A stretch of DNA of 64,000 nt, taken from NCBI RefSeq assembly GCF_001999305.1, contig NZ_MLHQ01000007.1, forward strand, positions 59,320 to 123,319. Direction: 5' to 3'. The notes under the pieces are model-generated. The model was given only the letters and a program-made list of their open reading frames with translations. It ran no database searches and was not told the origin of the DNA. Positions 21,670-31,984 of this stretch are shown here, in pieces; position 1 is the stretch's first letter, and each line of letters opens with the position of its first letter. Source of the stretch: Rodentibacter myodis. GTDB taxonomy: Bacteria > Pseudomonadota > Gammaproteobacteria > Enterobacterales > Pasteurellaceae. The position numbers and the translations under genes are program-made.

Positions 21670-23139
21670 TTATTGGTTTAGATAAAATTCTGCCGTTTCT
21701 TGATCGGAAAAATGTAAGGTTTCATCACCAATAATTTGGTAGTCTTCGTGGCCTTTTCCAGCAATTAAAATCACCTCGTTTTCCTTCGCACTTTGAATGG
21801 CAAATTCAATGGCTTGATCACGATCCGGAATTAACCCCACTTTCTCCATATTGGTAAAACCTGCGACAATATCCGCTTCAATTTTATCCGGATCTTCTGT
21901 GCGAGGATTATCCTTCGTCACCACAATCATATCTGCAAATTGTTCTGCGACTTTCGCCATTAACGGACGTTTTCCCGCATCACGATCACCACCGCAACCA
22001 AAAATACACCATAATTTACCATCACAATGCTCACGTGCGGCAATGAGCGCTTTTTCCAACGCATCCGGTGTGTGTGCATAATCGACAATAACCGCTGGTT
22101 TTCCGCTTACTTTGATAGTTTCCATTCTTCCTCTAACTCCTTTTAGTTGTGAAACAGTTTTTGTTAAATCATCCAATGAATAACCTAACGCCAGTAGTGT
22201 TGCTGTTGCCAGCAGTAGATTGCTTACATTAAATGCACCGATTAACGGACTATTCAACGTACCGGTTCCCCAACTTGAAGTAAAATGAATGATTGTACCT
22301 TGATGAGTAAAATGAACTGACGTTGCCTTTATCCATTTTTCGGAATTCGATTGAAAATCCGAATTACAACTTACTGCAATTCCATTCGGCAACGCTTCCA
22401 ACCATTTCGACCCTATTGGATCATCTGCATTTAAAATTTGCAAATCGGAATTTATCTCAAAGAAAAAACGTTTTTTCGCTTGAGCATATTCTTCCATTGT
22501 GCCGTGATAATCAAGATGATCACGGCTTAAATTCGTAAAAATTGCGACATTAAAATCTAAGGCCTCAACACGGTGCTGCACCAAACCGTGAGAGGAAACC
22601 TCAATTGCAGCAAAATCAGCCCCGGCACTGACAAAAGCAGCAAGCGAAGATTGAATTTCAATGGGTGAACCTGTGGTATTTTTGGCTTCCACCACTTCTC
22701 CCCACAAACCGTTTCCAATCGTCCCCATCACTGCCGATTTATGCCCTAAATATTGCGCCCATTGGGCGAGCAACTGGGCAACCGTGGTTTTTCCGTTTGT
22801 GCCGGTGACACCAACCAGTGTCAATTTTTTAGAAGGTGAATCATAAAACTTGTCGGCAATTTCGGACAGATCCGCCGACAAATTATAATAATGAATCACC
22901 GGTTTTTGTTGTTGATATTCCACCATTAAATGGCAATCAATCAAATCTGTTTCCGCCACCACCGCACTCGCACCGGATAAAATGGCTTGCTCAATAAATT
23001 TTGTTGCATCAACTTGATGTCCTTTCACGGCAACGAAAAGATCGCCCGTTTTTACTTTTCGGCTATCAAGCACCAATTCATTTATTTCAAGTGCTACCGG
23101 AAGGGAAGGTAAATTAAAAAGTGCGGTCAATTTTTTCAT
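21670..23139 (-). CDS. murE: UDP-MurNAc-L-Ala-D-Glu--meso-diaminopimelate ligase
   Basis: This 489-residue Mur ligase adds the third amino acid. The P-loop is [18 protein letters not shown], and the motif DNPRTEDP in the C-terminal domain is the diaminopimelate-specificity signature, so the cell wall is of meso-DAP type. Other marks are [14 protein letters not shown] loops, [11 protein letters not shown] and [12 protein letters not shown] (23119-23127) lies inside the first codons and encodes part of KLTAL, the same arrangement seen in the immunity genes at the far end of the window. It follows ftsI by 10 bp. Confidence 0.97.
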   Translation of the reverse strand: MKKLTALFNLPSLPVALEINELVLDSRKVKTGDLFVAVKGHQVDATKFIEQAILSGASAVVAETDLIDCHLMVEYQQQKPVIHYYNLSADLSEIADKFYDSPSKKLTLVGVTGTNGKTTVAQLLAQWAQYLGHKSAVMGTIGNGLWGEVVEAKNTTGSPIEIQSSLAAFVSAGADFAAIEVSSHGLVQHRVEALDFNVAIFTNLSRDHLDYHGTMEEYAQAKKRFFFEINSDLQILNADDPIGSKWLEALPNGIAVSCNSDFQSNSEKWIKATSVHFTHQGTIIHFTSSWGTGTLNSPLIGAFNVSNLLLATATLLALGYSLDDLTKTVSQLKGVRGRMETIKVSGKPAVIVDYAHTPDALEKALIAAREHCDGKLWCIFGCGGDRDAGKRPLMAKVAEQFADMIVVTKDNPRTEDPDKIEADIVAGFTNMEKVGLIPDRDQAIEFAIQSAKENEVILIAGKGHEDYQIIGDETLHFSDQETAEFYLNQ

Positions 23140-23149
23140 TATTTTTTCC

Positions 23150-24988
23150 TTAATTCACCTGTTCAATTTTATTACGTTCAGATTTATTCGGTGTAAGACG
23201 AACGGTACGTTTTGCGGTTTTATCCGTTGCTTCGGCATCAGGTGCAATACCATTTGCCCGTAACGCATACCCCATAATGCTGGAAAATACCGGTGCAGAC
23301 ACCGCACCACCATAATATTGTCCTGCTTTCGGATCATTAATTAAAATCACCAAAGCATAACGGGGATCACTGATTGGCGCAACCCCGGCGGTAAAGGCGA
23401 CATATTTATTCACATAACGTCCATTTTCAATTTTACGTGCCGTACCGGTTTTTACCCCCACACGATAGCCTTCTACCATCGCCCGTTTATTTTTAATGGC
23501 GACTTTTTCTAACATATTGACGATTTCTTTCGTTGTTTTTTCCGAAAAGACACGCTGACCAATCACCGGCGGATCAACTTTGGTAATGGAAAGTGGGCGA
23601 TAAATACCAAAGCTGCCTAACGTGGCATAAGCCCGTGCCATTTGTAATGGTGTGGCGGTAATCCCATATCCATAAGAAACCGTTGCACGATCAATATCCG
23701 CCCAACGTTTACGATTAGCGTTTAAAAGCCCTGCCTGTTCACCAATTAAGCCAAGATCCGTTGGTTTGCCTAAGCCTGCCGCTTGGTATGTATCCATTAA
23801 TGCGCTTGGCGGCATACGCAATGCAAGGCGACTCACACCACGGTTACTGGAGTTAATTAAAATCTCGTCTAAGGTTTGTTGCGCGCGAGGGGCAACGTCC
23901 ACAATTTCTTTACCGCTTACGGTGAAAGAACCTGTATTGATAATTTCGTTACGCTTCGCTGCACCACGTTGAAGTGCGGTCAAAACCACGAAAGGTTTTA
24001 CCGTAGAACCCGGTTCAAACACATCGGTAATCGCACGGTTACGCATTAATTCCGCTTTAACTCCGGCACGATTATTTGGGTTATAAGAAGGGGCATTCGC
24101 CATTGCCAGCACTTCACCGGTGCGAATATCTACAAGCACGGCAGTGCCTGATTCAGCTTTATTTTCTGTTACCGCTTTTTTAATTTCACGGTACACCATT
24201 GATTGTAATTTTTCATCAATACTCAAGGTAACATCTTGCGCATCATATTTTTTCTGATCGGCAATATGTTCAACCACATTACCACGTTTATCTTTGCGGA
24301 CTAAACGCGCGCCATCTTTACCGACAAGCATTGTGTTAAAACTTTTTTCAATGCCTTCGATACCGTTTCCGTCAATATCCGTATAACCAATTAAATGAGC
24401 GGTTTCTTCCACGCGAGGATAAAAGCGGCGAGGCTCATTTTCTAAACTGATACCCTTAATTTTGAGTTCTTTCACATATTGTGCTTTTCCTGCCTCAACC
24501 TGACGGGCTAAATACAAGAAACCGGATTTTGGATTTTTTTCAATTTTTTTAACTAATTCGTTGTAGCTCAAGCCTAATACATCCGCAAGGGCTTTGATAC
24601 GCTCTTTATCATTCAACGAACCTTCTTTAAGGATACGTTTAGGTTCTGCCACAACGGCACTCATCGGCACACTCACCGATAATAATTGTCCATTACGATC
24701 CAAAATTGAACCACGCACAGAAAGAATTTCATCTTTACGTAAGGATCGCTTATCCGCCTCATCCGACAACACATCCGATTGAACGGATTGCACATAAGCT
24801 GCCCGCGCCACTAATGCACCCAGACAGGAAAAAATCAATGTCGCGGCAATCATATAACGCCCACGCAAAAAACATTTTTCAAACACCATTTTTGGCTTAT
24901 TCGGTTTCACCGCGGCTGCCGGTGTTGAAAGTTTTCTGATCGTCTTTTTCGCTTTATTTGATTTTTTTGACGAATTGAACCTAACCAT
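23150..24988 (-). CDS. ftsI: Division-specific transpeptidase PBP3 (FtsI)
   Basis: This 612-residue class B penicillin-binding protein has a basic cytoplasmic tail, one membrane segment (about 46-66), a pedestal domain and a transpeptidase domain. Catalytic motifs: STVK at 328-331 (nucleophile Ser328), SSN at 380-382 and KTG at 513-515. It cross-links septal peptidoglycan with FtsW. Positions equivalent to the H. influenzae beta-lactam-resistance sites Arg517, Asn526 and Ser385 (here Arg518, Asn527, Ser386) carry the susceptible-type residues. It lies between ftsL (27-bp gap) and murE (10-bp gap). Confidence 0.98.
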   Translation of the reverse strand: MVRFNSSKKSNKAKKTIRKLSTPAAAVKPNKPKMVFEKCFLRGRYMIAATLIFSCLGALVARAAYVQSVQSDVLSDEADKRSLRKDEILSVRGSILDRNGQLLSVSVPMSAVVAEPKRILKEGSLNDKERIKALADVLGLSYNELVKKIEKNPKSGFLYLARQVEAGKAQYVKELKIKGISLENEPRRFYPRVEETAHLIGYTDIDGNGIEGIEKSFNTMLVGKDGARLVRKDKRGNVVEHIADQKKYDAQDVTLSIDEKLQSMVYREIKKAVTENKAESGTAVLVDIRTGEVLAMANAPSYNPNNRAGVKAELMRNRAITDVFEPGSTVKPFVVLTALQRGAAKRNEIINTGSFTVSGKEIVDVAPRAQQTLDEILINSSNRGVSRLALRMPPSALMDTYQAAGLGKPTDLGLIGEQAGLLNANRKRWADIDRATVSYGYGITATPLQMARAYATLGSFGIYRPLSITKVDPPVIGQRVFSEKTTKEIVNMLEKVAIKNKRAMVEGYRVGVKTGTARKIENGRYVNKYVAFTAGVAPISDPRYALVILINDPKAGQYYGGAVSAPVFSSIMGYALRANGIAPDAEATDKTAKRTVRLTPNKSERNKIEQVN

Positions 24989-25015
24989 CTGCTTTATCCC
25001 AACGTACTTCTCGGT

Positions 25016-25336
25016 TTACTCCAAAATAACGACTTCTTGGTCGCCTTCCACTCTTTTCATTTTTAATGTACCAATGGCGATAGACTCTACTCTTGTGCTA
25101 TCACCTTCGGTCGCTTCTTGCAATTGCAAATTCCGATATTCATCTTCCAATGCTTGGTGTTGTAATACCAACTGACCATTTTCGGAAACCAATCCCCGTG
25201 TTTGATGGGTTACCCAAATTGTTGCCATTGCAGACGCTAAAATCAGTAGCAGTAACAATGCCACTAATTTATTGGATGAAAATAAATCTTCCACTAAAAG
25301 ATTTTGCAAAGGATAACGTTCACTATTTTCTAACAT
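25016..25336 (-). CDS. ftsL: Cell division protein FtsL
   Basis: This 106-residue bitopic protein has a short cytoplasmic tail, one membrane segment (about 25-44, [20 protein letters not shown]) and a periplasmic coiled coil with heptad leucines ([23 protein letters not shown]). It forms FtsQLB, which signals to FtsWI. Identity rests on size, topology and its place between rsmH (7-bp gap) and ftsI. Confidence 0.95.
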   Translation of the reverse strand: MLENSERYPLQNLLVEDLFSSNKLVALLLLLILASAMATIWVTHQTRGLVSENGQLVLQHQALEDEYRNLQLQEATEGDSTRVESIAIGTLKMKRVEGDQEVVILE

Positions 25337-25343
25337 TTTTCCC

Positions 25344-26312
25344 CTACCCTATTTTTTCTGCCACGCGCAACACCGCACTTCTTGAGCGTGGATTTGCCTG
25401 AATTTCCGCCTCTGACGGTTGAACCGCCTTGCCAATTGTTTTTAATTTTTGATTTCGTTGAATTTGGTCTTCCCGCAACGGTAAACCTTTCGGAAGCGGC
25501 TCGCCTTTACTTTGTTTTTTCATAAAATGTTTTACCATTCTATCTTCTAAAGAATGGAAACTAATGATAGATAAACGCCCTTGTGGTGCTAACATTTCCA
25601 AAGCCGAATTTAACACGCTTTCTAATTCATCCAATTCCGAATTAATAAAAATACGAATCGCCTGAAAACTACGGGTTGCCGGATGTTTATGTTGATCCTT
25701 AAAAGGCACGGCTTGAGAAATAAGTTCGGCTAATTGTGCCGTGCGGGATAAAAATTCTCCGCCATTTTTGACCGCACTTTTGTTGTATTCCACAATCGCT
25801 GTTGCAATACGTTTGGCAAAACGTTCTTCTCCAAAGGTTTTCAGCACCCACGTTAAATCTTCCACCGAAACCTGTTTTAACCATTCTGCCGCAGATAAAC
25901 CTTGAGTGGTATCCATACGCATATCAAGAGGCCCGTCTTTCATAAAACTAAAGCCTCGTTCCGCTTCATCCAACTGAGGAGATGACACACCGAGATCCAA
26001 TAAAATACCATCGATTTTGCCAACCAAACCTAATTTTTCACAAATTTCAGGCAGGTGAGAAAAGCTATGATGTTCAATTTGAAAGCGGGGATCTTGAATA
26101 GTTTGCGCTTCGGCAATCGCACGAGGATCACGGTCAATGGCAATAAGACGACCGTTTTGAGATAACTTAGAAAGGATTAAGCGGGAATGGCCACCACGCC
26201 CAAATGTACCGTCAATATAAATTCCATTTTCTTTCAATGCCAAGCCATCCACTGCTTCGTGAAGTAAAACAGTGATGTGCTGCGGTGAAGAAAAAGAATT
26301 TTGCATTGTCAT
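25344..26312 (-). CDS. rsmH: 16S rRNA (cytosine(1402)-N(4))-methyltransferase
   Basis: This 322-residue SAM-dependent methyltransferase (formerly MraW) methylates C1402 of 16S rRNA. Motifs: [29 protein letters not shown] (SAM motif I), [37 protein letters not shown] and [15 protein letters not shown]. The start at 26312 has no clear ribosome-binding site; an internal ATG two codons later is an alternative. It is separated from mraZ by 93 bp holding a hairpin with a T-rich tail (see terminator), unusual inside this cluster. Confidence 0.96.
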   Translation of the reverse strand: MTMQNSFSSPQHITVLLHEAVDGLALKENGIYIDGTFGRGGHSRLILSKLSQNGRLIAIDRDPRAIAEAQTIQDPRFQIEHHSFSHLPEICEKLGLVGKIDGILLDLGVSSPQLDEAERGFSFMKDGPLDMRMDTTQGLSAAEWLKQVSVEDLTWVLKTFGEERFAKRIATAIVEYNKSAVKNGGEFLSRTAQLAELISQAVPFKDQHKHPATRSFQAIRIFINSELDELESVLNSALEMLAPQGRLSIISFHSLEDRMVKHFMKKQSKGEPLPKGLPLREDQIQRNQKLKTIGKAVQPSEAEIQANPRSRSAVLRVAEKIG

Positions 26313-26317
26313 AATGT

Positions 26318-26369
26318 TTATAAAAAATAAATTAAGAAAAAAGATAAGGCGGTGATGACACCGCTTATC
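26318..26369 (-). terminator. Terminator-like hairpin between mraZ and rsmH
   Basis: On the minus strand GATAAG-CGGTG pairs with CACCGCCTTATC (26343-26369, 11 bp with one bulge, 4-nt loop). It is followed directly by TTTTTTCTTAATTTATTTTTT, a classic T-rich tail, ending a few bases before rsmH. It would terminate or attenuate transcription coming from the mraZ promoter. Confidence 0.7.
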
Positions 26370-26405
26370 CCGCTAGTGCTGCTGTTCTTTTTCTAATTTT
26401 TTTAA

Positions 26406-26864
26406 TTAGAATGACAGCATATTTAAATTCGTATCCATTGCAAATCCGGCCGTTGCCGCCACGGCAATGTCTTCATCAATTTGAGCGTTCCATTCGGTAT
26501 CGCTCCAAATTTCAAATTTGTTTAACTGCCCTACCAACATTAAGCCTTTCTCCAGTTTTGCGTGTTGGCGTAACGGCGCACTTAATAAAATACGCCCTTG
26601 TGCATCCATTTCACATTCTGTGGCATACCCAAGCATTACACGCTGTAAACGGCGTTGATTCGGGTCAAAGTTAGAAAGTGCAAGAAGTTTTTGTTCAATT
26701 TTTTCCCATTCATCTAAAGGATAAAGCAACAAACAAGGCTGGCGAATATCAACGGTACAAACCATCTGCCCCTGATTTTTTTCAATGATTTCAGCACGAT
26801 AGCGGGTGGGGATCGCAACCCGTCCCTTCGCATCTAAATTTACCGCTGCTGCACCACGAAACAT
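26406..26864 (-). CDS. mraZ: Transcriptional regulator MraZ
   Basis: This 152-residue protein has two SpoVT/AbrB-like beta-barrel repeats, each with a DxxGR motif: [15 protein letters not shown] (residues 9-23) and [16 protein letters not shown] (about residue 85). MraZ forms a ring oligomer that represses its own operon by binding TGGGN/GTGG-type direct repeats. Exactly such 10-bp-spaced repeats lie in front of the gene. It is the first gene of the dcw cluster. A ribosome-binding site is weak (AAAGTTAAAAA). Confidence 0.97.
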   Translation of the reverse strand: MFRGAAAVNLDAKGRVAIPTRYRAEIIEKNQGQMVCTVDIRQPCLLLYPLDEWEKIEQKLLALSNFDPNQRRLQRVMLGYATECEMDAQGRILLSAPLRQHAKLEKGLMLVGQLNKFEIWSDTEWNAQIDEDIAVAATAGFAMDTNLNMLSF

Positions 26865-26910
26865 TTTTTAACTTTAAACCTTTATTAAAATGAAAATTTT
26901 GGTAAAAATC

Positions 26911-26935
26911 GCCACAAAAAACCACTTTTCACCAC
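26911..26935 (-). promoter_or_regulatory. MraZ operator: three 10-bp-spaced GTGG repeats
   Basis: On the minus strand GTGGT (26931-26935), GTGGT (26921-26925) and GTGGC (26911-26915) stand exactly 10 bp apart with 5-nt spacers. This is the MraZ-box arrangement described upstream of mraZ in E. coli and other bacteria. They lie between the predicted -10 and the mraZ start. Confidence 0.85.
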
Positions 26936-26945
26936 TTAGTGGCTA

Positions 26946-26974
26946 AGTTTATCGGTTGTAAGACAAAGTTGCAA
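26946..26974 (-). promoter_or_regulatory. Predicted sigma70 promoter of the dcw cluster
   Basis: On the minus strand TTGCAA (-35, 26969-26974), 17-bp spacer, TAAACT (-10, 26946-26951). Transcription would start near 26938, placing the MraZ boxes immediately downstream of the start, consistent with repression by MraZ. Confidence 0.65.
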
Positions 26975-27010
26975 GCTATTCCAATGTAAAGTGCGGTAAA
27001 TTTTAGGAAA

Positions 27011-27045
27011 GAAAAAACCGTTTAAGTTTTCACTCAAACGGTTTT
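27011..27045 (-). terminator. Rho-independent terminator after cstA-family gene
   Basis: On the minus strand AAAACCGTTT pairs perfectly with AAACGGTTTT (10 bp, 12-nt loop) and runs into a T stretch. It lies 19 bp after the transporter stop and insulates the mraZ promoter. Confidence 0.9.
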
Positions 27046-27063
27046 AGGATTTATAGAAAAAAA

Positions 27064-28659
27064 TTATGAATTTGCGGTATTCACATAGGCTTCTTCATCC
27101 CGTTCACCCAATGGTTTTAATAAAGTGAAGAACAGTACGATACACACAATCGTTGTTGCAAAACCTAAATAGACCGATAATTGATAATCTAAGTTGAAAC
27201 CAATTTTGTTGTAATACAAATAGGTTGCACAAACGGTTGTGATAAACCACGCCGGGATTGATGCCACCCAGTGGAATTTACGATAACGATATAAATACGC
27301 TGCCGCAGTCCATAACATCACCATTGCGGTCATTTGATTCGCCCAAGTGAAATAACGCCATAAGATACTAAAGTCAATGGTTGAAACAAAATACCCCAAC
27401 ACAAATAACGGCACCGCAATTAATAAACGTTTTGGCAGGGAACGTTGATCAATATTGAAAATTTCCGCTAATTGCAAACGTGCCGCACGGAATGCCGTAT
27501 CGCCTGATGTAATCGGCAGAACAACCACGCCTAACACAGCAAAAATACCGCCAATGAAGCCTAAAAAATGTAATGAACTGTCATATACTACTTTAGATGG
27601 CGAACCGGCGGAAATTGCATCTTGCAATGCTTGAGGATTTTCATAGAAAGCAAGACCAACCATACACCATACCAATGCAATCACCCCTTCCGTAATCATT
27701 GCACCATAGAAAATAAAACGACCTTCGCTTTCATTTTCCGCACAGCGTGCCATTAATGGCGTTTGGGTTGCGTGGAAACCGGATAATGCCCCACAAGAAA
27801 TGGTTAAGAATAGCAACGGCCAAATTGGCACATCACCTTTTACTTGGAAGTTTTGGGTAAATTTAGCCCAAGTTAATCCCTCGCCGTCTGTATTCACCGT
27901 ACGGAAAAATTCGATAGGATCAGCCACCTGTAAATGGGAAGACACCAAACCATACACCATACCAACAGACATAAAGAGCAATAACGCACCAAAGAGTGGA
28001 TAAATTCGACCGATAATTTTATCAATAGGTAATAATGTGGCGAGAATGTAATAGGCGAAGATAATCAACGTCCATACGGCAACCACCGTTGCTTTATCCA
28101 TTCCCCACACTTTAATACCACCGGCTTCTACCGCGTGATGAACCGCTTCCGCATCCCCAAGTTGTAACGCACCTTGAGAAGCCCCTAAAACATCCATCGT
28201 GATAGTCCCCATTAATTGGGCTGGACTTGCTACAAATACTACGCCAACTAACAATAGCAATACCAAAGCAAGCAGGTTAATGAATACTTTAACCGGACGT
28301 CCTAAGAATTTCCCAGCCAAATAAGGCATTGTTGCTCCACCGTGACGAATACTTAACATTCCACAGAAATAATCGTGTACCGCGCCGGCAAAAATACAAC
28401 CGAGAACAATCCAAAGCATCGCCACCGGCCCATACAACGCCCCAAGAATAGGGCCAAAAATCGGGCCCGTACCCGCAATATTTAATAACTGAATCAACCA
28501 AATTTTGGTTTTGGACATTGGCATATAATCCACGCCATCATTGATTTGATAAGCCGGCGTTTGACGCTTAGGATTAATGACAAAGATTTTTTCGATAATT
28601 TTTCCGTAAATAAAATAACCGAGAATCAACACGGCTACACAAAAGAAAAACCACAACAT
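27064..28659 (-). CDS. CstA-family transporter (short form)
   Basis: This 531-residue protein has about 14-16 predicted membrane segments. CstA-family marks: NIAGTGPIFGPILGALYGP, AGAVHDYFCGMLSIRHGG near the N-terminus, and LPITSGDTAFRAARL near residue 390. E. coli CstA and BtsT (about 700 residues) import pyruvate or peptides during carbon limitation; this member is about 170 residues shorter, with the C-terminal part reduced. A near-perfect CRP site lies 118 bp upstream of the start, in keeping with carbon-starvation control. It ends at an intrinsic terminator. Substrate (pyruvate versus peptides) cannot be told here. Confidence 0.9.
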   Translation of the reverse strand: MLWFFFCVAVLILGYFIYGKIIEKIFVINPKRQTPAYQINDGVDYMPMSKTKIWLIQLLNIAGTGPIFGPILGALYGPVAMLWIVLGCIFAGAVHDYFCGMLSIRHGGATMPYLAGKFLGRPVKVFINLLALVLLLLVGVVFVASPAQLMGTITMDVLGASQGALQLGDAEAVHHAVEAGGIKVWGMDKATVVAVWTLIIFAYYILATLLPIDKIIGRIYPLFGALLLFMSVGMVYGLVSSHLQVADPIEFFRTVNTDGEGLTWAKFTQNFQVKGDVPIWPLLFLTISCGALSGFHATQTPLMARCAENESEGRFIFYGAMITEGVIALVWCMVGLAFYENPQALQDAISAGSPSKVVYDSSLHFLGFIGGIFAVLGVVVLPITSGDTAFRAARLQLAEIFNIDQRSLPKRLLIAVPLFVLGYFVSTIDFSILWRYFTWANQMTAMVMLWTAAAYLYRYRKFHWVASIPAWFITTVCATYLYYNKIGFNLDYQLSVYLGFATTIVCIVLFFTLLKPLGERDEEAYVNTANS

Positions 28660-28776
28660 AAATGTACCTCAGGAAATAATTAATTGTGTCGTTAAAAAAA
28701 CGCTCTCAACAAGCGGCGCTATTTTATGCCAACTTCCCACAAAGGAAAAAGTGAATTTATGTGATTTTCACCATTT

Positions 28777-28792
28777 TGTGATGAACATCACA
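28777..28792. promoter_or_regulatory. CRP (cAMP receptor protein) binding site
   Basis: TGTGATGAACATCACA has both TGTGA and TCACA half-sites with the 6-bp spacer, flanked by T-rich and A/T bases, a near-ideal CRP site. A second TGTGA half-site lies at 28760-28764. It stands between the divergent cstA-family gene and the zinc-ribbon gene and could serve either. Confidence 0.85.
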
Positions 28793-28854
28793 TTTCCTAA
28801 TTCATTTATTTTGAATACAATAAAAAATACCAAACACCGACCAACGAGGACAAA

Positions 28855-29082
28855 ATGGCACTTCTTCGTTGCCCTGAATGTGGCAAAAAAATAAGCAATC
28901 ACGCGGAATATTGCCCAAGCTGCGGTTTTTCTTTTAAGCAGGAAAATATAGAAAGATATAGACAAAAACTGGAAGAAAGACGTTTACGAAATGAAGAAAT
29001 CAATCGAAAAAGCACAAAACTTCATCTTATTTGGTTTGTAATTTTTGCGTTATTTATCATTATCGCAAGTTTGATAACCTAG
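28855..29082 (+). CDS. Small zinc-ribbon membrane protein
   Basis: This 75-residue protein has a zinc ribbon at the N-terminus (CPECG, then CPSCG about 12 residues later), a charged helical linker rich in Arg/Glu/Lys (about 28-50), and a C-terminal membrane segment (about 54-73). The ATG has a good ribosome-binding sequence (GAGG). No function is known to me for this architecture; it resembles the many zinc_ribbon-plus-TM hypothetical proteins. It is monocistronic, divergent from the CstA-family gene, and converges on the art operon terminator. Confidence 0.75.
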   Translation: MALLRCPECGKKISNHAEYCPSCGFSFKQENIERYRQKLEERRLRNEEINRKSTKLHLIWFVIFALFIIIASLIT

Positions 29083-29085
29083 GTA

Positions 29086-29115
29086 ATAAAAAATGGGTCG
29101 CCTCGGCAACCCATT
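29086..29115 (-). terminator. Terminator of the art operon
   Basis: AATGGGT pairs with ACCCATT and the inner GCC with GGC (29092-29115). On the minus strand the stem runs straight into TTTTTTATTACC. It may also stop the convergent zinc-ribbon gene, though the plus-strand tail is weak. Confidence 0.85.
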
Positions 29116-29142
29116 AAATTTACTTAAAATTCTGACCGCACT

Positions 29143-29826
29143 TTATGTGTTATTCGTCTCTAATCGTTCAAAAGCAAGCACTTTATTTTCAAGTTTACGC
29201 AATAATAAAGTGGCAATTCCCGTAATCACTAAATAAATACCGCCGGCGATGCCGTAAATGGTCAAGGCATCATATTCCGTGCCGTAAAGCTGGCGGGCAT
29301 AGCCCATAATATCCATAATCGTAATGGTTGATGCCAATGCTGTGCCTTTAAAAACTAAAATAATTTCATTGCTGTAAGAAGGCAATGCACGTTTTAACGC
29401 ATAAGGAATCAGAATTTTTAAGGTTTGCAAACGACTTAAACCGAGTGCCGCACAACCTTCCCACTGACCTTTCGGAATGGCTTTTACCGCACCGTGGAAT
29501 AATTGTGTGGAATATGCCGCACTGTTTAAAGCTAAGGCAAGTGCCGCACAAAACCACGCATTCGACAAAATATGCCAAAACGGGCTATTCACCACCCACT
29601 CAAACTGCCCCGGGCCGGCATAAATCAAGAAAAATTGCACGAGTAACGGTGTACCGGTGAATAAAGTAAGGTATAAATTGACCGCTCTTTTTACCCATAC
29701 ATTTTCCATTGAAAGTAAAAAGGTTAAAAATAACGCCAGAAAGAAAGCAATTAATAACGAAACCACCGTGAGCAATAAACTGGTTGGAATTCCCTGTGCA
29801 ATCACGGTGAAATATTCTTGAAACAT
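29143..29826 (-). CDS. artM: Arginine ABC transporter permease ArtM
   Basis: This 227-residue inner-membrane permease of the His/Glu/Gln/Arg family (HisM type) has about five membrane segments and the EAA loop WEGCAALGLSRLQTLKILIPYALKR that contacts the ATPase. It is the last gene of artPIQM and overlaps the artQ stop by one base. It pairs with ArtQ to form the membrane channel. Operon order matches H. influenzae artPIQM. Confidence 0.93.
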   Translation of the reverse strand: MFQEYFTVIAQGIPTSLLLTVVSLLIAFFLALFLTFLLSMENVWVKRAVNLYLTLFTGTPLLVQFFLIYAGPGQFEWVVNSPFWHILSNAWFCAALALALNSAAYSTQLFHGAVKAIPKGQWEGCAALGLSRLQTLKILIPYALKRALPSYSNEIILVFKGTALASTITIMDIMGYARQLYGTEYDALTIYGIAGGIYLVITGIATLLLRKLENKVLAFERLETNNT

Positions 29827-30491
29827 TATTTCACTCCTCTTTCAAAGCGGGTAAAACGTAACTCTAAACGGCGAATACCGGCTTGGCTGACTAAAGTAAC
29901 AATTAAATAAATTAATGCGGCAATGCCATACCAAGTGAAGGGTTGATGCGTGTTGGTATTAATCAGTTGTGCCTGACGCATTAAATCATCTACTCCAATA
30001 AGGGAAATGAGTGCCGTATCTTTTAATAAAACCAGCCATTGATTACTCAACCCCGGTAAAGCGTGCCGCCAAACCTGCGGCATAATAATGTGGGTGAAGG
30101 TATAACCTTTGCTTAACCCTAAAGCCGCACCGGATTCCCACTGCCCTTTTGGAATGGCTTGGATCGCGCCACGTAATGTTTGCGAAGCATAAGCCGCAAA
30201 AATAAGCGACAACGCAAAAACACCGCAGCCAAACGCGCCAAATTCAATGTATTCACCGGTAAGCATTTCCACCAGTTCCGTAGAACCAAAATACACCAGC
30301 AGTACCACCAAAATTTCAGGCAATCCACGCAATAACGCGACAAACACCGCCATTGGCTTACCCACAAAACGATTTGCCTCCAACAAAGCAAATAACACGC
30401 TAAAGAGTAAGCCGACTACCAGAGAACAAACCGCCAGCCCCAACGTTACAAGGGCTGCGGTAAACATTAAAGAAAGAAAATCGGCAAACAT
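29826..30491 (-). CDS. artQ: Arginine ABC transporter permease ArtQ
   Basis: This 221-residue permease has about five membrane segments and the EAA-type loop [30 protein letters not shown]. It is homologous to ArtM beside it and forms a heterodimer with it. Its start is 3 bp after the artI stop, so the genes are translationally close. Confidence 0.93.
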   Translation of the reverse strand: MFADFLSLMFTAALVTLGLAVCSLVVGLLFSVLFALLEANRFVGKPMAVFVALLRGLPEILVVLLVYFGSTELVEMLTGEYIEFGAFGCGVFALSLIFAAYASQTLRGAIQAIPKGQWESGAALGLSKGYTFTHIIMPQVWRHALPGLSNQWLVLLKDTALISLIGVDDLMRQAQLINTNTHQPFTWYGIAALIYLIVTLVSQAGIRRLELRFTRFERGVK

Positions 30492-30494
30492 AAA

Positions 30495-31214
30495 TTATTT
30501 TGTCATCCATTTATCATAGATTTTTTGGTATTCACCACTTGCTTTGATCGCTGCCAAGCCTTTATTAAAGCTTGCCGCCAAATCTTTGGAAGATTTATTC
30601 ATCGCAATACCTAAACCGTTACCAAAATATTTCTTATTGGTTACTTTTTCGCCTACAAATTGAATTTCAGGCTCTTTGTTAATCATATCCGCAAGCACGG
30701 CGGTATCACCGAAAATGATGTCAATACGCCCATTTTTTAAATCCAAAATAGCATCTTGCAGGCTGGCATAGGGTTTTGGTGAATATTGTTTGGTTTCATT
30801 CACGGTATATTGTTGGAAAGTCGTCCCGTTTTGCACACCGATATTTTTCGCCGTTTCTAAGGTCGCTTTACCTTTTAACGCCACATAACTTGCGGTGCTG
30901 TCATAATACGCATCGGAGAACAATACTTGTTTTGCACGTGCTTCGGTAATATCCATTGCCGAGATTGCCGCATCAAAACGTTTTGCTTTTAAACTTGCGA
31001 TTAAAGAATCAAAAGACTCACCTTTAAATTTACAGGTCGCTTGAATTTCTTTACAAATGGCATTCGCCACATCCACATCAAAGCCGATAATCTCGCCTTT
31101 CTCATTGGTAAATTCAAAAGGTGGATAGCTTGGTTCCATTGCAAAAGTAATATCTTGTGCGGTCGCTACCGCGGCTGAACCTAATAATACTGCGCTTAAA
31201 AGTAATTTTTTCAT
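30495..31214 (-). CDS. artI: Periplasmic arginine-binding protein ArtI
   Basis: This 239-residue substrate-binding protein (SBP_bac_3) has a clear signal peptide ([20 protein letters not shown]). The mature start is [14 protein letters not shown], followed by the family signature [14 protein letters not shown] near residue 44. [22 protein letters not shown] is the usual ligand-binding region. It delivers arginine (or a similar basic amino acid) to ArtQM. Spacing to artP is 16 bp. Confidence 0.94.
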   Translation of the reverse strand: MKKLLLSAVLLGSAAVATAQDITFAMEPSYPPFEFTNEKGEIIGFDVDVANAICKEIQATCKFKGESFDSLIASLKAKRFDAAISAMDITEARAKQVLFSDAYYDSTASYVALKGKATLETAKNIGVQNGTTFQQYTVNETKQYSPKPYASLQDAILDLKNGRIDIIFGDTAVLADMINKEPEIQFVGEKVTNKKYFGNGLGIAMNKSSKDLAASFNKGLAAIKASGEYQKIYDKWMTK

Positions 31215-31230
31215 AATATGTCCTTAATTT

Positions 31231-31962
31231 CTAGTGAGAAAGATATTGTTTAAATTGTTCGGTTTTCGGGTGTTCAAAACAATCTGCCGATCCCATTTCG
31301 ATAATCTTGCCTTGTTCCATATAGACCACTTTTGTTGCCACTTTTTGTGCCACATTCACCTCGTGGGTAACAATCACCTGCGTGATGCCGGTTTCTTGTA
31401 ATTCTTTAATAATATCAACAACTTGAGCGGTAATTTCCGGATCTAATGCCGCCGTTGGCTCATCAAATAATAAAACCTGTGGTTTCATCATTAATGCCCG
31501 TGCAATCGCCACACGCTGTTGCTGACCGCCGGATAAATGCAAAGGAAAACGATCCGCGTATTCTTCTAAACGTAAGCGTTTTAATAATTCCATTGCTTCT
31601 TTTTTTGCTGTTGTTTCATTGATTGACAACACTTTCATCGGGGCTTCAATCAAATTTTCAATCACCGTTAAATGCGGCCAAAGATTATATTGTTGGAACA
31701 CCATTCCCACATCTTGGCGTAACTGACGAACCGCCTTCGCATTCGCTGTTGCTTTTGATAAATCAAATTCATTATTGGCAATGTTTAATTCGCCGGAAGT
31801 CGGCACTTCCAATAAATTTAACGTGCGAATTAACGTACTTTTACCGGCACCACTCGGGCCAAGTAATACGACGGTATCGCCTTCTTCGGCTTCTAAATTA
31901 ATATCAAATAATGCCTGAACCGAACCATAGAAAAAATTCAAATTTTTAACTCGTATCGCCAT
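31231..31962 (-). CDS. artP: Arginine ABC transporter ATPase ArtP
   Basis: This 243-residue ABC ATPase has Walker [10 protein letters not shown], the signature [15 protein letters not shown], Walker [15 protein letters not shown] and the H-loop VIVTHEV. It is the first gene of artPIQM and energises uptake of arginine. Two ARG boxes lie within 60 bp upstream, so repression by ArgR in excess arginine is expected. Confidence 0.95.
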   Translation of the reverse strand: MAIRVKNLNFFYGSVQALFDINLEAEEGDTVVLLGPSGAGKSTLIRTLNLLEVPTSGELNIANNEFDLSKATANAKAVRQLRQDVGMVFQQYNLWPHLTVIENLIEAPMKVLSINETTAKKEAMELLKRLRLEEYADRFPLHLSGGQQQRVAIARALMMKPQVLLFDEPTAALDPEITAQVVDIIKELQETGITQVIVTHEVNVAQKVATKVVYMEQGKIIEMGSADCFEHPKTEQFKQYLSH

Positions 31963-31984
31963 TTTTATTCTCTGCTTCTTATAA

